Positions 24,326-37,610 of a stretch of 64,000 nt of DNA are shown piece by piece; the first letter of the stretch is position 1, and every line of letters starts with the position of its first letter. The stretch comes from Monarcha castaneiventris obscurior. Its lineage: Eukaryota; Chordata; Aves; Passeriformes; Monarchidae. The position numbers and the translations under genes were made by a program. A model generated the notes under the pieces. That model worked only from the letters and a program-made list of their open reading frames with translations. It did not search any database and had not been told where the DNA came from. The stretch lies in contig JAMPIT010000884.1 of NCBI GenBank assembly GCA_026261815.1, positions 12,289,001 to 12,353,000 of the forward strand, read 5' to 3'.

Positions 24326-26199
24326 TTAAACCTCCTTAAGGATTGGGTGTTTAGTCTAATATAATGAATTGTAAAGGTATTGTACTTTGAAACCAACTGG
24401 CAAGAAGAGTCACTGGAGAATATTCCTGCTTATTTTATGAACAAAGCCTCACATATTCCACATTTTACAGAGGGTTGGTGAATCACTGATGGCCCACTTA
24501 AGGTGATCAGCTTTGACACAAGGCAGGCACCTTTCCCGTGTGAAAACCTCACAGCTGTGGTCAACAGATGGATTCAAATTCAACTTACGTCTTTTGGAAA
24601 GATGAAAGACTGGCAACAGGTATTTTGCTGGTTGTGTATTCAGGACCTCTTCATCTGCTTCCCTAATAGTGCATGGAATTGATCCTCTTTGGGTTATGAT
24701 AGCAAAAGGCACTGGCTCTTCCCACTCCATATGAAAAGAAGAGCATTGTGATACAAAGATCACCCTTTAGGTTACTACTTGTCCAATTAGATGGACTGTG
24801 ATGGATTTTCTGTTGTGTAATTTGAAGAATTCAATTATAGGAATGAACAAAATTTTGAAGTATTTAAAAACTAGCTGAAAATACTCTTTTGCCGAGTTTT
24901 GCAAGATATTCACAACTCTAAGTGCCATCTTTTTTGCCACATGGCAAAACACTGATTACCAGTAATAGATTGATCCTTTAGGAAAAGAAGAAGTCTTACA
25001 GTTACAGTACTGCCATTGCTGAGAAACAAGTTCCCCTGATAATCATAATCAGCACTTGATACTCCAATTAATGCTACTGAACATCCTTTCTTCAGAAGTT
25101 TGTGAACTGAAACAGTACTTCTACTTTTCCTAGTCACATTGCAGCTCCTTAGTGTATTTTAGCTCAAAGACGGAACATGGACTAAACTTATATTTGTCAA
25201 AATACCAGGACCTAAGCTCTGGCTGTAGGTTACACATAGCATGTGTAATTGCATGTTTGCACAAGAGAGAAATGGAAAAGCAATGGGAAGTCATTTCCAG
25301 TATCACAGCCATCCTGCTTCTCCTCCTTCCCTTATTTTATGAGCTCCTGCAAAGGGGAAGTCTGAGAACAGGTCTTCCCAAGAAGCAGAGCTGCTATGGA
25401 GTCCAGAAATACCGGAAACAAAATGAAAGCCCTGGAGTCTTATAAACAACATGCAGTCTCCATGGACCTTCATCCACTTGAAATGATTATTTTAACAGCA
25501 TCCAACAGGGCAGTGCATATCCTGATATGAGCTCCAGTAGCAGGGATTATGCCTTTGCCTCCACAGCAAGCAGATGGAGAAGCAATACCCTTCAGTGAGG
25601 TCTGTGGAGACAAAGAGAAGACATGCACCAGACATGTCGCAGGCTCCCAGCCAATCCTTCTTCCAGCTTGGTAGGGAAGTCAGCTACCCTGTGCTTCCCT
25701 TCAGTTCAGTTACAAACGTCTCCAACCATTTAGATCTTATAGAGCATAAAACAGCTGCTAACATGAAGAGCAGTACGATATCAGTGTCCTGCAGTCTCAG
25801 CCCAAATACCTCTGAGTGACTTAATTGGTAGGTGGTCATCCCATCCCTTTTCCTAAAAAGTAATGCTCACCTTCAAATACCCTTAAAATTGTCTTTGAAA
25901 ATGACTTCACATTGCTGCCATAATTAGTTCAGAAGATGTATCCAATTTCAGGTTTTTCATGTTTATTAATTGAAAGGTGACTGAAAATTACATTATCAAA
26001 GTCTGCATTAAATTGCTCTCTTTGTTTTATGATGGTTAAAGGTCCCTAAATAGAATTGAAAAGGCCACATGTGTTACAATATTATAATTTTTTAAGCAGA
26101 CACCACTTTGTCATCATAGACTAGATTCAAAGCTAGAGGCCACAGTCAAACACACAAAAGAATAGCTGGCTTTTTTCTCTTTCAAATTATTGATATGTA
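24326..26199. other. Non-coding desert
   Basis: No supported gene, RNA or repeat is visible. Open frames are at most about 105 codons and have no recognisable features. Confidence 0.6.
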
Positions 26200-26580
26200 A
26201 GGGACAGGACAGAGTAATTGTTTAATCACTGGCACATTGCTTTAAATCTCATTCTCAGCGCACACAGAGAAAACAAAAATGGATGGAAAGGGCACTGAGG
26301 CATTTGAGCTGATTGATGGCAGGTCAGCAGCCAATGCACAATAGATATAAAATGTAGCAGATCAAGAGCATCACATTCAAAAAGCATTATAAGAAGTTGA
26401 TCTCAACCAGAGAGATGCTTAATACTATAAAAAGGTGGAAATACCAGCCAGTGTGCAATATGATGTCATGGACTGCATTGGGAAAGAAAAAGTAGGAAAT
26501 TGAGAATGGCATATATTTTTGCTAGTCTTTAGAGCACTCACTTTGAAGCAATATTTGCCTATTTTAATAAATGTTATGCT
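26200..26580. promoter_or_regulatory. Weak candidate conserved non-coding block
   Basis: The stretch is low in repeats with varied words, including GAGCTGATTGATGGCAGGTC near 26,306 (TGATTGAT PBX/MEIS-like), an ACAATAG SOX-like word near 26,338, and TGATGTCA near 26,461. The texture resembles conserved enhancer DNA, but a single sequence cannot show conservation. Confidence 0.25.
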
Positions 26581-29500
26581 CCAGAAGTTGATCCTTTCAA
26601 TTAAAAAAACTGACAGTGTTACTCAGGAGAAGCAGTCCCTGTGACCTCAGTGGGGGCAGGCAAGACATCCTGATTTCCAGCTAAATTCCTGTACATCCTA
26701 ACAGCACAGGCCAAGTTCATTGACACAGCAGATAAGTCTTTACATAGCTAATAGTTTGTACCTACTTTGCATGCCCAGCACTCTAGTCTGGACTATCCAC
26801 TTGGTCCCAAAGAAAAGGCAGGAGGAAAGTCTTTGTGGTTATTACACTCTCCGAGGTTTCCCAACCACTTCACGCAATTCGCTCTGTGAGGATTTAACAT
26901 GCCTCTCTTATTCCTGTTATATGCATTAGATTTTTAATGTAAATATTTAATGTTTGCTGATCACAGGAGACCATGCAGCTGAACAGATTATAAAACATTG
27001 TAAAGTTTAAAGCAACACATAGCAGAGTAGTAGCCAGAACTCTGGGAGGTTTATGGGCATAAGAAGCCCCCGGTTTTCTGATTGCCCTCACTGGAGTTCT
27101 GTGTCAGAGTAGCATGAAAGAGAAATTAAAAAGTATTTAAAATGTACTATTAGGTTCAGGTTTGAATGGGTGCTAGAGGAGAAAGTCACTGTCAACAGCT
27201 GGAGAGTTAGCAACTGACAGAAGAATCAACAGAATTCTGCGAAACCTCTGGAAGTGTGGCTGGAATCGGGAGCTGTTCAAGCTAACTATTTGGGGGATAA
27301 ATCTTTTTTTTTTTTTTTTTTTTTTTTTAATGATGTTCGGTGTTACTGCTGAGGGCTACAGTCCCAACTACTTTTTACATCCATGTGAAGCTCTGTGGGC
27401 TGCCAGGACTCGAGCACGTTTTCAATACCAAGATATGAGAACTCACGTTAGAAGGGAGCCACAGGCCTTCATACATGTATGAAATGTGAGCTAAGAAGTT
27501 TCTTCACATTAAAGTTCCTGTGAATCTGTTGATGTAGATGGAACCAATCCGGCTACTTACCAAAATGGTATCAGAATCTGCCCTTTGATTGCCAGGCAGA
27601 AAAGATCAGGCAGCTCACTGACTGATCAAGTGATTTGTTATGACTTAATTGTATATTTAGATGTAAATGTTGCCTTTGTATTTGCCTGTAAGGGCACAAT
27701 TTGACCCTTTCCTTTTTTTTCCAGCTGAAATGAAATTATGGCTAAGTAACACATCAAAAGAGGTAGGAATATGCAGTTGGAACCATTTAAGGATTCATAT
27801 TATCTATTGATATTACATTAATTAGATATTCCCCCATTCAAATGATTCAAACCTTTTCTTTCAGTACTGAGAAAAAGAAACATGGCTTGTACTAGAAATT
27901 AATATGTAACGCAGTGCTCAGCTGCAGCTTTTGCTCTTTTCTTGAAACTATCTTGCGCAAGGGACAGGACTGGGAGAAAGCTTGGCTAAGAATACTCCTA
28001 GATCAGGGAAATGTACCAAAGCAATCTATCACTATTCTGAGTAGCGATTTCAATAGGATAGTTGCTTGTTTGCAACATTCAGCAAATTATATTCAGGATT
28101 TGGTCTGATTTTGTCCAAGGAACTAAATAGGCCAAAGAATGAATCATACTGAGAGCTACCTGTGTAAGTATATCAGAAATCCATCATAAAATCAGGGCTT
28201 TTCTGTAATACAGTGTGGCTGAACTTTGCTGCTGAGTGTGGTATAACAGCTCTGTGAATGGACAGAGAATTTCAGTCGCTAGAGCTCAATTCATTAGCCT
28301 GTACAATCATTAATGTTATTTGTTTGAAGCAGAGGAAGACTGCTTCACAAGTAGTATTTGTCCCATTTACAATATAATAGAATATACCACGTTCGTATAT
28401 TTTAGTTGGATATCTGGCTATTAACAGGGAACATTTACAATTAAAAATACATTATCCTTGCCTATGAAGTTCTGATTTAACAAGTGAACACTGTTTACAA
28501 GTTGCCTGGAAGTTTAAGAGCCTCAGAAAATTATCACAGATCACTAACATGTTATCTTCTATAATGATTATGTTTTTATAAAATTATGGGTTTTTTAGGA
28601 GCACCAGGTCCAGGCTACAAGTTGCAGCTTTACTCCCCAGACACACTGGTTTTCTTTTCAACCGAAACTGCAGGGAAAGTAAACACTGTCAAATCAGCCA
28701 GTGTTCTGAACAGCCAAAATGACAACTTCATCTCAGTATGTCAACATACCAAGTGTTTCTCCTAGATACCTCCAAGGGCCAGATCCAATGACCCCAGAGC
28801 CAGAGTAACTTCCAGCACTGGAAGCAGGTCTTCCTACTGGCTCTATAAGAATAGCAACAAAATGGATGCTCCTTAGAGAAAACAGGGGAGACAGAAAGAA
28901 CCAGTAAAAGAGGAAGAAGACTTGACATACAGAGAGGGATGCTGGAAGAAGTCAAAATGGAAATGCAGAAGGAAAGAGGTTAAAGGAAACCATGGGACAT
29001 GTTGATAGCAAAGAAGGACAAGACAAGGATTTGCGCTGTGAGTGACTGAATTTATACCCAAATCCCTCAAATTTTCAGTCTCTTATTTTATCCAGCCTCA
29101 TAAATACACATAGATTGCTCTGCCATTCTTCTACCAGACAGAAGACTGACTTTTCCCAAAGAGATCCCCTACACGACATCCAGAGGCACGGAAGCTACCT
29201 AAGATCTTTTGCTTCAAGCCTAACACTCTGAGTAGTTTCTCTTCATGCCAGCAGAGTTTGCCTTTCTTTTTTTTTTTTTTTTTTTTGATCACACTATTAG
29301 ATTTCTGCAGCTGCTCTGTAGCAATGTGCCATCCAGTGTGGACCACAGGTGGTACAGAGGAAGGAGGTGAAGACACCAGAAAGGAGCCAGGTAAAACTAT
29401 CACCTTTTTCCAGATGCTTATTTAGAGATACAACACTGGGTAGCTGCATCTGTTCCGAGTCCAGGAAGCCACGAGCAGCCAACTTTTGCCAATAAACACT

Positions 29501-32500
29501 ACTGCAATAAATTTTTTGAAGTGCTACAGATCTGAAAAAGCCTGAATGATCAGAAAGCATTTTTTTGTTTTTTACTTGTTAGATCCAAGGAGACAAGTTG
29601 TTATTTTATTGCTCTGTGTAGATGCTCCTACTTTGATGGACAAAATGTCTAGCAAAATTGGACCACAAAGTGACATAAATCCCAACAGAACAAAAATATA
29701 TCCATTACCTACGGTATGTCCAGAATCAATCTCTGTGAGGGATGATTATGGTATTGACCTGAGATCTGTCAGTACATTTTCCTCTGAGAAGTCCCTAGTG
29801 CTTGCAGACAGAACCCCTGTGGGGATTATCTTTCATGCACACCAATATGAACTGAAGACTAAAAACTTGCCTCGTGTATGTGCTTTTCATAGCCAGATTA
29901 AAACAATTCATGTCTATTGAATTAGTAGCTCAATACAAGTTGTGCTAAAAGCATAAAGGAAATGAATGTATATGGTACGAGGAATCTATGTCACCAAGTC
30001 CTCAGCAAAAGACGCTAAGCAAGTCATTCCATAATATAAACTTTCACACCTCAGTGCTCCATATACCTGGATAAACTTCAGTAAATATCTGCATAAATTT
30101 GGTAATTAGGATGGCAGCAGAAAGGAAACAGAAGCTGAACAGGGTGTAGTCAACAACAAGAAAACCTTAGTGCGTAATACATTGTAGCTTGTATTTACTA
30201 CAAAGACCCTCATATTCACCTGGTATTACTATAAGCAGATTTTTTTTCAGATTGTCTTTTGGTCTCTGGGGAAGATATATCCAGTTTGAGTGCAGTAGTT
30301 GCAAATGGATTAACCACCCAGAATTGCCTGCAAAGATCACATAATCACCCAGACCCAAAAAACCTGTCCAAAGCTAAAGAATTAATTCACGTACAACACC
30401 AGTGTTCTGTCAGAGGGAGGAAAACCCTACAGAACACAAACCTTGTCATGTAGCCCTGTGTGATGTAGGTGGAAGAATCATTCTCTTTACCCCCTGGACA
30501 CTAACCAAAATAAAGTCAGGAATTTTACTATGCTGCTAACTAATAGGATTAAAACCAGGTACATGAAATTTGAGAATGTCTCCCGACACTTAAGGTTCTT
30601 TTGGCAGTTTGTTCATCAAGACAGCAGTGAAACCATATTATGAGAAGCAATATTACAAGCTAAACACCATAGCCCTGGGCCTTCGTGCAATCAGACTATA
30701 TCATACCATTTTCTCATATACCCAGGAAAACTAAGATCAGCTGAACAGGCCACAACAAAGTACTCAAAAGAAATGCATGAGCTGCTTTAGTCTTTAAGGA
30801 GTCAGAATCCCAGCTCTCCTTGAACATAAAAACATAAAAGAGAAATTCAAAGTGAGTTCCTCTGCTTGTGACACTCATCGTTGCTGGGGTGGCTGGGACC
30901 TCGCCCTCAAGAGCTGTATGAAAAAATCCTTCTCTGGCCAGGATCGTCATCACTTTTATCACAGAGATGGAGAGCCAGAGAGAGGAGAAGCTCACACACA
31001 GGAGACGGCAAAGTTCTGCCAGGAATCCCAGCCCTGTCAGAATAGGGCTGAGCATGTGTTAGAATCCCAAAGACACCTGGTAATGCCAAATTTAGATTGC
31101 TTCCAGACCTTGTGATACTGTGCCCTTGTGGCTGGTCCCATGACACAGTTCAGGCTTGGAAGCCACGCTTCTGTTTTGTAAGAATCAATGGTTACTCAGC
31201 CTTACCCTGGGGAGAAGCATTTGAAGAACACCAAGTTCCTTTGTATTTGCATTTTTAAAAACACTTCAAGTTTGTCTCAGAAGTTTTTTAAATTAAAACA
31301 CTAGCCACAGAGACTAGAACTGTTCATGATCAGCATAAAGATGTATAACTATCTTAAACTCTTATATACAAAGATGACTTTTACCTGGCATTCTGCAGTG
31401 ATTCCAAGTTTTAGCATTGTAAGGGTTTAAAGGACGGGACATGGATTGCACATTACACTGTCTGATGCATTAGAAAGGGGTTTTCCAGTCATTTTACAGT
31501 ACATTTGCAGTCAAGCTGGGACTATCACTCCATCAAATTGGAATAAATAAATATTTTGTCCGCTTATAAGCACCCATAAACAAAGTCAAATATGCACTTC
31601 TCTATAAGAATTCACAGAATTTTTCAAGCATCAGTTGATTAACCAAAGAAAATTGCAGAAAGGGACACAAATGTTCCCACATCCACTCTGTAGTGGAGTA
31701 AAGTGAGGTTAAACCCCAGCAGGGGGTGAGTCTCTGACTGTCAGGAGTACTGAGTGCCAGTCCTCAGCCAAGAACTCACCCTGGCTCTGCTACAGGGCTT
31801 GCTCCAGCCCCAGTACTCTCACTGAAGATCCTACAAAGCACTTACTCATATTTAATCATAGAAGTGCTCTGGACCTTGCAAGATCAAGCCTCCATGAAAT
31901 ATTTAAGAGATGTGCATACAAAAACAAAGGTAACTGACATCAGGAATAGCCAGGGAGTCTGACAAATTGCTTTAAAAGAAAGGAAATCTGCATAATGATA
32001 TTAAGGAAAAAAAACCCCAAACCTTCTAGGAGAAAATAATTCAAATGTCTTATATTTGAATCTGATAAGGTAGTAAAACTCTGAAATTATGTACAATAAA
32101 CATCACTGCAACAGATGTGGGGACAGCCAAAGCAATCACATGAAAACTCAGGTTGCACTGGGAAGTGCTGAGGTAACTTCAGCTACAGCAGCACAAAGGT
32201 TGTTCCTGTTTACCAAGTCCCATATAAATCTCATCAAGCTAATGTTAATTTCAAGAGTGTTTTAGCACAGCTGGGAAAAATTCATACCATAGAAACCCTG
32301 GCTTTACAAAAATAGTAGTTTCTGAAGTATGCTAATTATTTTATAAGTATACAATGACTGGAAATACTTTAAAGGCAAACAGAAACGAGTGGATTGAAAC
32401 TGTGGGTTAAAATTGAGATGCAAGACATTTCAGTAGAAGCATTCAAACATTTTCAGCATAGATTTTGATGGATTACTACATTCTGCTTACTCTATTCTCC

Positions 32501-33607
32501 CCCTCCCCAAATTGCATCAAAATTTAATGAGAAAAAAATGTGTGGAAAAGGAAAAATAATTATGGATACAGTGAGACAACGAATATTTAGTGGCCCGAAA
32601 AAATCCTGAAGATGTCATTATTATTATTTATATTACATTAGCACTCACAAAATAATGCACACTTTACAAACACAGAGATATAATCTTGTCCTAAAAGTAA
32701 GTTTACATTCAGAGACAATTTGCATGAGGACCTGTAGCTCCTTGTTGGGCTGGGTTTCTAGTCAATACCTATGGCTTTATTTACCACTGAGATATGCAGC
32801 CAAACAAGTGAACTCTCTAATGGTACAACCACGATTTTATGGCATGGCTGTTTCTGTCACGGAAATACATTAACTCAGGTATGCAATGGCAGTTACAAAA
32901 TATTTTTAAACTGGTTTCATTTCCTTGTTTCTTCCACACTGCTGCTGGAGAAAGAAGTTCCCAAGGTCCCTACATTTCTATAGGCTCTAAAGAGGAATAA
33001 AAATAAAATAATTTAAAAGAAAATTCAGACATTTTACTATTGATTGCCCTCATTACTGAGGCTTGCTGATCATTCCCAGCAGCCTTCCACTCCCTCCCTG
33101 ACCCATCTACAAAACCAGGAATGACAGCGCAGAGGTCCTCTCCAGGAGAATGTCCTCTCCTTTGCCTAATGTCCCAAGTACTGCATAATCTTGGTTAGCT
33201 GGAGAGTGAAAGAGAAGGAAAATGATTGCAGAGTAGATAATCTCATCACTTTGCTCATGTTGACTTTTCCAGGCCAGTTTATCAATATCATCTGCATCAT
33301 CTGAAGCAAACTACAATTCAATGTGCTGGAAGCTCAGCAAAAATATAACCCAGGAAAAGAAAGGTCCAAACAGAAACTCACTCAGAAATTCTGTTCAATG
33401 GGACTAGAGGCACTGCTGTGCAACTACAGTGTGGGGGACAGAATCCTGATGGACCAGTCCTAATGTAGTTAAACACTGATAGATCAGATCTGCCCAAAGT
33501 CAGTACCTTTGTTGGAAGACAGATGTATCTGCTGATGCTGAGATGCAGAGAAAGTGACAGATCACAAATCACAAAATCCTCCCTCTCTACATCCACCACA
33601 GCAGTTC
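26581..33607. other. Non-coding desert with long T tracts
   Basis: No gene is recognised. T runs occur at 27,304-27,328 (25 T) and 29,267-29,286 (20 T). On the minus strand these would be A tails, so I looked for processed pseudogenes to their right and recognised none. An unassigned open frame of 124 codons at 29,546-29,920 (plus) has no domain, no clear initiation context and no splice evidence, and is not called. Confidence 0.55.
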
Positions 33608-34113
33608 TGTCCTGGTTTTGGCTGTGATAGAGTTAATTCTCTTCCAAGTAGTTAGAACAGTGCTGTGTTTTGGATTCAGGATGAGAATAGCATTGATAAT
33701 ACACTGAAGTTTTAGTTCTTGCTAAGCAGTGTTTACCCGAAGTCAAGGACTGATCAGCTCCTCATGCTGCCCTGCCAGGAGTGGGGCTGGAGGTGCACAA
33801 GAAGCTGGGAGAGGATACAGCCAGGACATCTGGAGGAAAGTTGGCCAACGGCTCAGGAACATACCAGGCATCACTGGGTTGGTAGTGGGCAATTGCTTTT
33901 TACTTGCATCTCCTGTTTTTCTTGGGGTTTATTTTTATTTCTTTCCATTACTTTCCTTTTTATTACAGCAATTGATTCTTTTATTTAATGCAATTATTAA
34001 ACTGTTCTTATCTCAACCCATGAGTTTTCTCACTTTTACCCTTCCCAATCCCACTGGAAGGGGAAAGGGAGCCTGTGCAGTCATAAGTTGCCAGCTGGGG
34101 TTAAACCACAACT
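33608..34113 (+). mobile_element. Solo LTR, ERVL-like avian family (degraded)
   Basis: It begins TGTCCTGGTTTTGGCTGTGA and ends GCTGGGGTTAAACCACAACT, with internal words (GTGCTGTGTTTTGGATTCAG, TCTTATCTCAACCCATGAGT) that I recognise from a widespread neoavian, especially passerine, ERVL-type LTR. The terminal CA is changed to CT. Flanks AGTTC (33,603-33,607) and AATTC (34,114-34,118) match at 4 of 5 bases, consistent with a worn 5-bp target duplication. No internal viral genes are present, so it arose by LTR-LTR recombination. The family name is from memory. Confidence 0.85.
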
Positions 34114-35003
34114 AATTCCCTACTTGCTCTTCAGCAGCACCTGAAGGAAACTGGAAGCAGAATGACTGCTCAGATGCGATGATCTTCAATGTCCAAACAA
34201 CAACCAACATAAAATTTAATTCAAGCTACACTACAGGGCATTTTTTCAGCATTTTTGTGGGGAGATGATGCTTGGGGAATTAACTGCAAAACTCCCATTA
34301 TTAATAGAAGTCACACAGCTAAATCCCCACAACCTATAACAAAAATACTGCCTTACATTTCTCTCTGGTATCACTCCTGATCTGTGCTGACAGCACTCTC
34401 ATCATGAATAACATTATGTCAGGCTGCCCAGTGATTCCTGAAACTGTCAACAATGTTTAAAGTCAAGTTCTCCAAACTTTTTAAAAGTTAATCATCTTCA
34501 CTCTGGAAGCATAAAAGTTGAATGCAATAGAAAACGTGCAAATTCACAGCAAGTTTTATTGACTTGCTGGCCAAAGACTTCATCTAGCTGCTGAAACATT
34601 TACATACTACAAAGCACTATCTATAGAAAGGATGTCCTTAAAGGCCAGAATATACATGAGATGGCAGAAAGAGTTGAGAAAGTATGAAGAGTAGTGCATA
34701 GTGTACTTGACTTTTACACTAAATTATACAAGCCTTCAGTCAATCCAATGTGTGCAATCAGCCTAATTCAGGGAATTTCACTGTAACACCATGTACTAGA
34801 ACACCTGAGAAGGAAAAAGTCTTGAGAGATGTTAATTTCCTTGTCTTCTTCTGTCACATTCTGACTTACAATGCCACATCTTCAAGGCATGAAAAACCAT
34901 CAGTCCTTCAACTTCCCTCAATTTATTTATTTTTTTAATTAATACTCATCAATGTGATGAAAAGTTCCAGAGTGAACGCCTGAAGAAAGATCAATCAATG
35001 TGC

Positions 35004-35079
35004 TCTTTACTAGTTGAAAGTAAATTTTCTTTACTAGTGTCCCCTAGGCAGGTCAATAGGAGGCACTAGTAAAGAAAAT
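35004..35079. repeat. Inverted repeat: 16-bp perfect arms plus an extra direct copy
   Basis: Arms at 35,024-35,039 (ATTTTCTTTACTAGTG) and 35,064-35,079 are exact reverse complements around a 24-bp spacer that itself contains CCTAGG. The 11-bp core TCTTTACTAGT also occurs directly at 35,004-35,014, giving three copies in 76 bp. Pairing continues imperfectly outside the arms. A perfect 16-bp match at this spacing is not expected by chance in 64 kb. The function is unknown. Confidence 0.9.
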
Positions 35080-37022
35080 ACCTTTCTTTCTGAAAGGCAG
35101 CCAATCAGCTTGGCATTTTTAAATGTCTTAATTACAAATAAATACATATATAAAATGTTTCAAATTGAGCGCCTGATAAATTTTGTATACACTTTGAACA
35201 CCTATGTTTAACAACCTTTTCTTGTTCCCATCCTTTGCACTTCTCTTTTGTTGTCAAAAGGGGTGTTTTCAGCAATAATGACATTAACTTGTACTCCAGA
35301 CCTCTGAACTATTGACCTACACATAGCCAAGCACACAACTTGCAGGATCAGGAGGAGAATAAAATGCCTCAAAAGTGGAAGCAACAAATAAGCAGATAGC
35401 ATTTAACAGGAAAACTATTTTTTCCTGCTCCCTCAATAATTCATTTTACAAGAACTATAGCAGGTGCAACATTCCAAGGCAGAAAGAAAAAATAAATTTG
35501 CAACTGGAGAATGGATCAGTAAACTTGCTCAAGAAGAATCACTGCAGGAGGGGACTCGGGGTTCCATGAAATATCTACTGCAAAACACCTCAATTGACTG
35601 CTACCTTTCTGCTACCAAACTTGTTTATCTTTTTTCTAAGTTCATAATACTTCCAAGAAAATGAACTCTATCTTCTGTCATCATCTATTACAGGAACTCT
35701 GTATATGTTGGTAAAGAGTAAACACAAGAGAAAGTTCTAGTGAATCCATAGGAAAACCTGTTTAACTGCCTGCATTGTACAGCCACTACAGATTTCAGGA
35801 GTTGATCCAAACTGAACTTTCTGAATCTTCTGTAAGTCTTCATTACTCACAAGTCTTCCAGTCTGTGCTTCTCTCAAAGCTGTAACTCCCTGAATCTAGC
35901 GATCACATTAGATCACATTGGGATTCACTTTTTGAAAGTTGAGACTTACTGTTAATGCCCACCTGAATACACTGAAGAAGTCCAGAAACAAAAAGTTAAA
36001 GCAAAAAGGATGCAGGAATCATTTTTTTTTTTGTAATACCAAGACTATTATGCCAAGCTTGCATTTTGGGATTTAATTTATCATTTTGAAATTGTACCTG
36101 CTGGCAACACTTCTATTTTACTCTCTGAAGTGTTGAACCGAAGCATTTAACAGAGCAGCCAACAAAATCTCTGGATTGAAGTCCTCTTCGAAGATCTCCA
36201 GCATATGTTTTTTTAAGAAACAGAGGGTTTATCTGTCAGCTTCCCTGAAGAGCTAATAGGGAACAGTTCCATTTGCAGAGGAAGGCCCAGCTATTCTGCT
36301 GGCTCCATATTAACCTGGGAAAGCCTTTAAACCAACGATTTTTCCTCAAAGTTTCTACTGGTCTTTTTCACTTTTGAAGGAGCAGAAAGGTGATGAAGTA
36401 GAATGGAGAAACAGTCTCATGGAGTGTCCACATGATAGGGCCTGCCTTATAGAAAGCTCTTATCTGTAAGAAATTTATTCAGTCATGAGAATCTAAACAT
36501 AGCTCCCTGCTCAGAGAGAAAATACAAATGATACACAAAAGTCCTCTCATTTTGGCACTGGGTAACCATGGATAAAAATAAAGCAAGGAAGAAGTAAAAG
36601 TTATCAGAAACTGTTTGCTTGAAGTCCTTTCAAGTGCCCCCAGTCAAGCCATTGATGTGGTGTGGCCTAGGAAGGGATAAAGCAAATGAAGATTTACAGC
36701 TCATTTATATATTCAACACTGGCCTCTTAGACTGGACATGCTTCCTAAGGAACAGAAGGATTTTCTCTCTCTTTTCCTCCCCTCCTTTCTTCTCTATTGT
36801 CAGAAACCAGATAGCTGTATTAGTGAGTGTCACAGAGGTGGTTACTCATTAGCACCATGTTCTCTGATAGCCAACACACACCAATAAGTTTGTCATCTCA
36901 GGGGATCCAGCCACAATGTGCATCTCCCGTGTTTGCCAATAATTGCACTAATGTTCAATCCTACACCATGTAAATTCCCTCCATCAAACACATACATTTG
37001 ACATGGTCCTGAAATGTGACTG
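35080..37022. other. Non-coding desert
   Basis: No gene, RNA or clear repeat is visible. A T run lies at 36,022-36,033. Confidence 0.6.
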
Positions 37023-37366
37023 TGTCGCCCTGGTTTTCACAGTGCTCCATGTTTTTACTTTTGTAGTAGAAGTTCTCATGCTCTTTCTATAAACATAGCT
37101 CTTGTTTTTCTAACCAGCTAAGGATGTTTACTGAACTTTTAGATTGTTGTTCATACCTTTCTCCAAGGCGGAGAAAGGTGATAGACTGTGTTCCTATCCT
37201 GTAAAATGCTAGAGGTGTTAACCTCATTCACCAATGTATGATTGTCTTAGAAGAGGTATAAAAGTGTGATAATAAAGGTGGGCAGAGCCCTTTTGCTCTG
37301 CTCGGTGGTGGACCTGCTGCCTAACCTGCTGTTTGAATCTGCGTGTTCGTGTCCGACACTGCGACA
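37023..37366 (+). mobile_element. Solo LTR with intact 6-bp target duplication (class II ERV-like)
   Basis: The element starts TGTCGC and ends GCGACA, a perfect 6-bp terminal inverted repeat of the retroviral TG...CA type. It is flanked on both sides by TGACTG (37,017-37,022 and 37,367-37,372), an exact 6-bp target duplication. Inside are a TATAAAAG box at 37,257-37,264 and AATAAA at 37,271-37,276, so U3, R and U5 are in the expected order for plus orientation. A 6-bp duplication fits class II (ERVK-like or alpharetrovirus-like) integration better than ERVL (5 bp) or most class I (4-5 bp). No internal genes remain. Clean ends and duplication suggest a fairly recent insertion. Confidence 0.92.
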
Positions 37367-37504
37367 TGACTGAAATGCTTTTAGGTCCAGCCTATGCTGT
37401 TCAGCAGCAGAATTACAATAAAGGAAATAACGATAAATATATTGAAAAAATACTGGGAGTGAGGGTGATACAGCACTGGACCAGGTGCTTAGAAACTGAA
37501 TAAG

Positions 37505-37610
37505 ATCCTGAACAAGCTGAATTACATTCCAAGGTGGACCTCCTCTGAGTGAAGGGTTGAACCAGATGGCGTTCAGAAGGCTTGTTCCAACCTAACTTCT
37601 GACTCTAAAT
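37505..37610 (+). mobile_element. CR1 LINE 3' tail fragment (degraded)
   Basis: GGTTGAACCAGATGGCGTTCAGAAGGCTTGTTCCAACCTAAC-like sequence around 37,555-37,596 corresponds to the conserved CR1 3' UTR pattern (ggttggactagatgatct...ggtcccttccaacct). The terminal octamers are lost or mutated. It lies just right of the solo LTR, in the orientation opposite to the other CR1 pieces. Confidence 0.65.

Noticed and set aside
27304..27328. 25-T run as the tail of a processed pseudogene on the minus strand
   Set aside because: I examined the sequence to its right and recognised no gene or frame; a simple T tract is enough.
29546..29920. 124-codon open frame with an ordinary-looking amino acid mix
   Set aside because: I considered a retrocopy fragment or a lineage-specific exon, but recognised no family and saw no poly-A tail on the matching side.
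37023..37366. Part of a full-length provirus
   Set aside because: Target duplication directly flanks a single LTR on both sides, and no internal sequence exists; it is a solo LTR.
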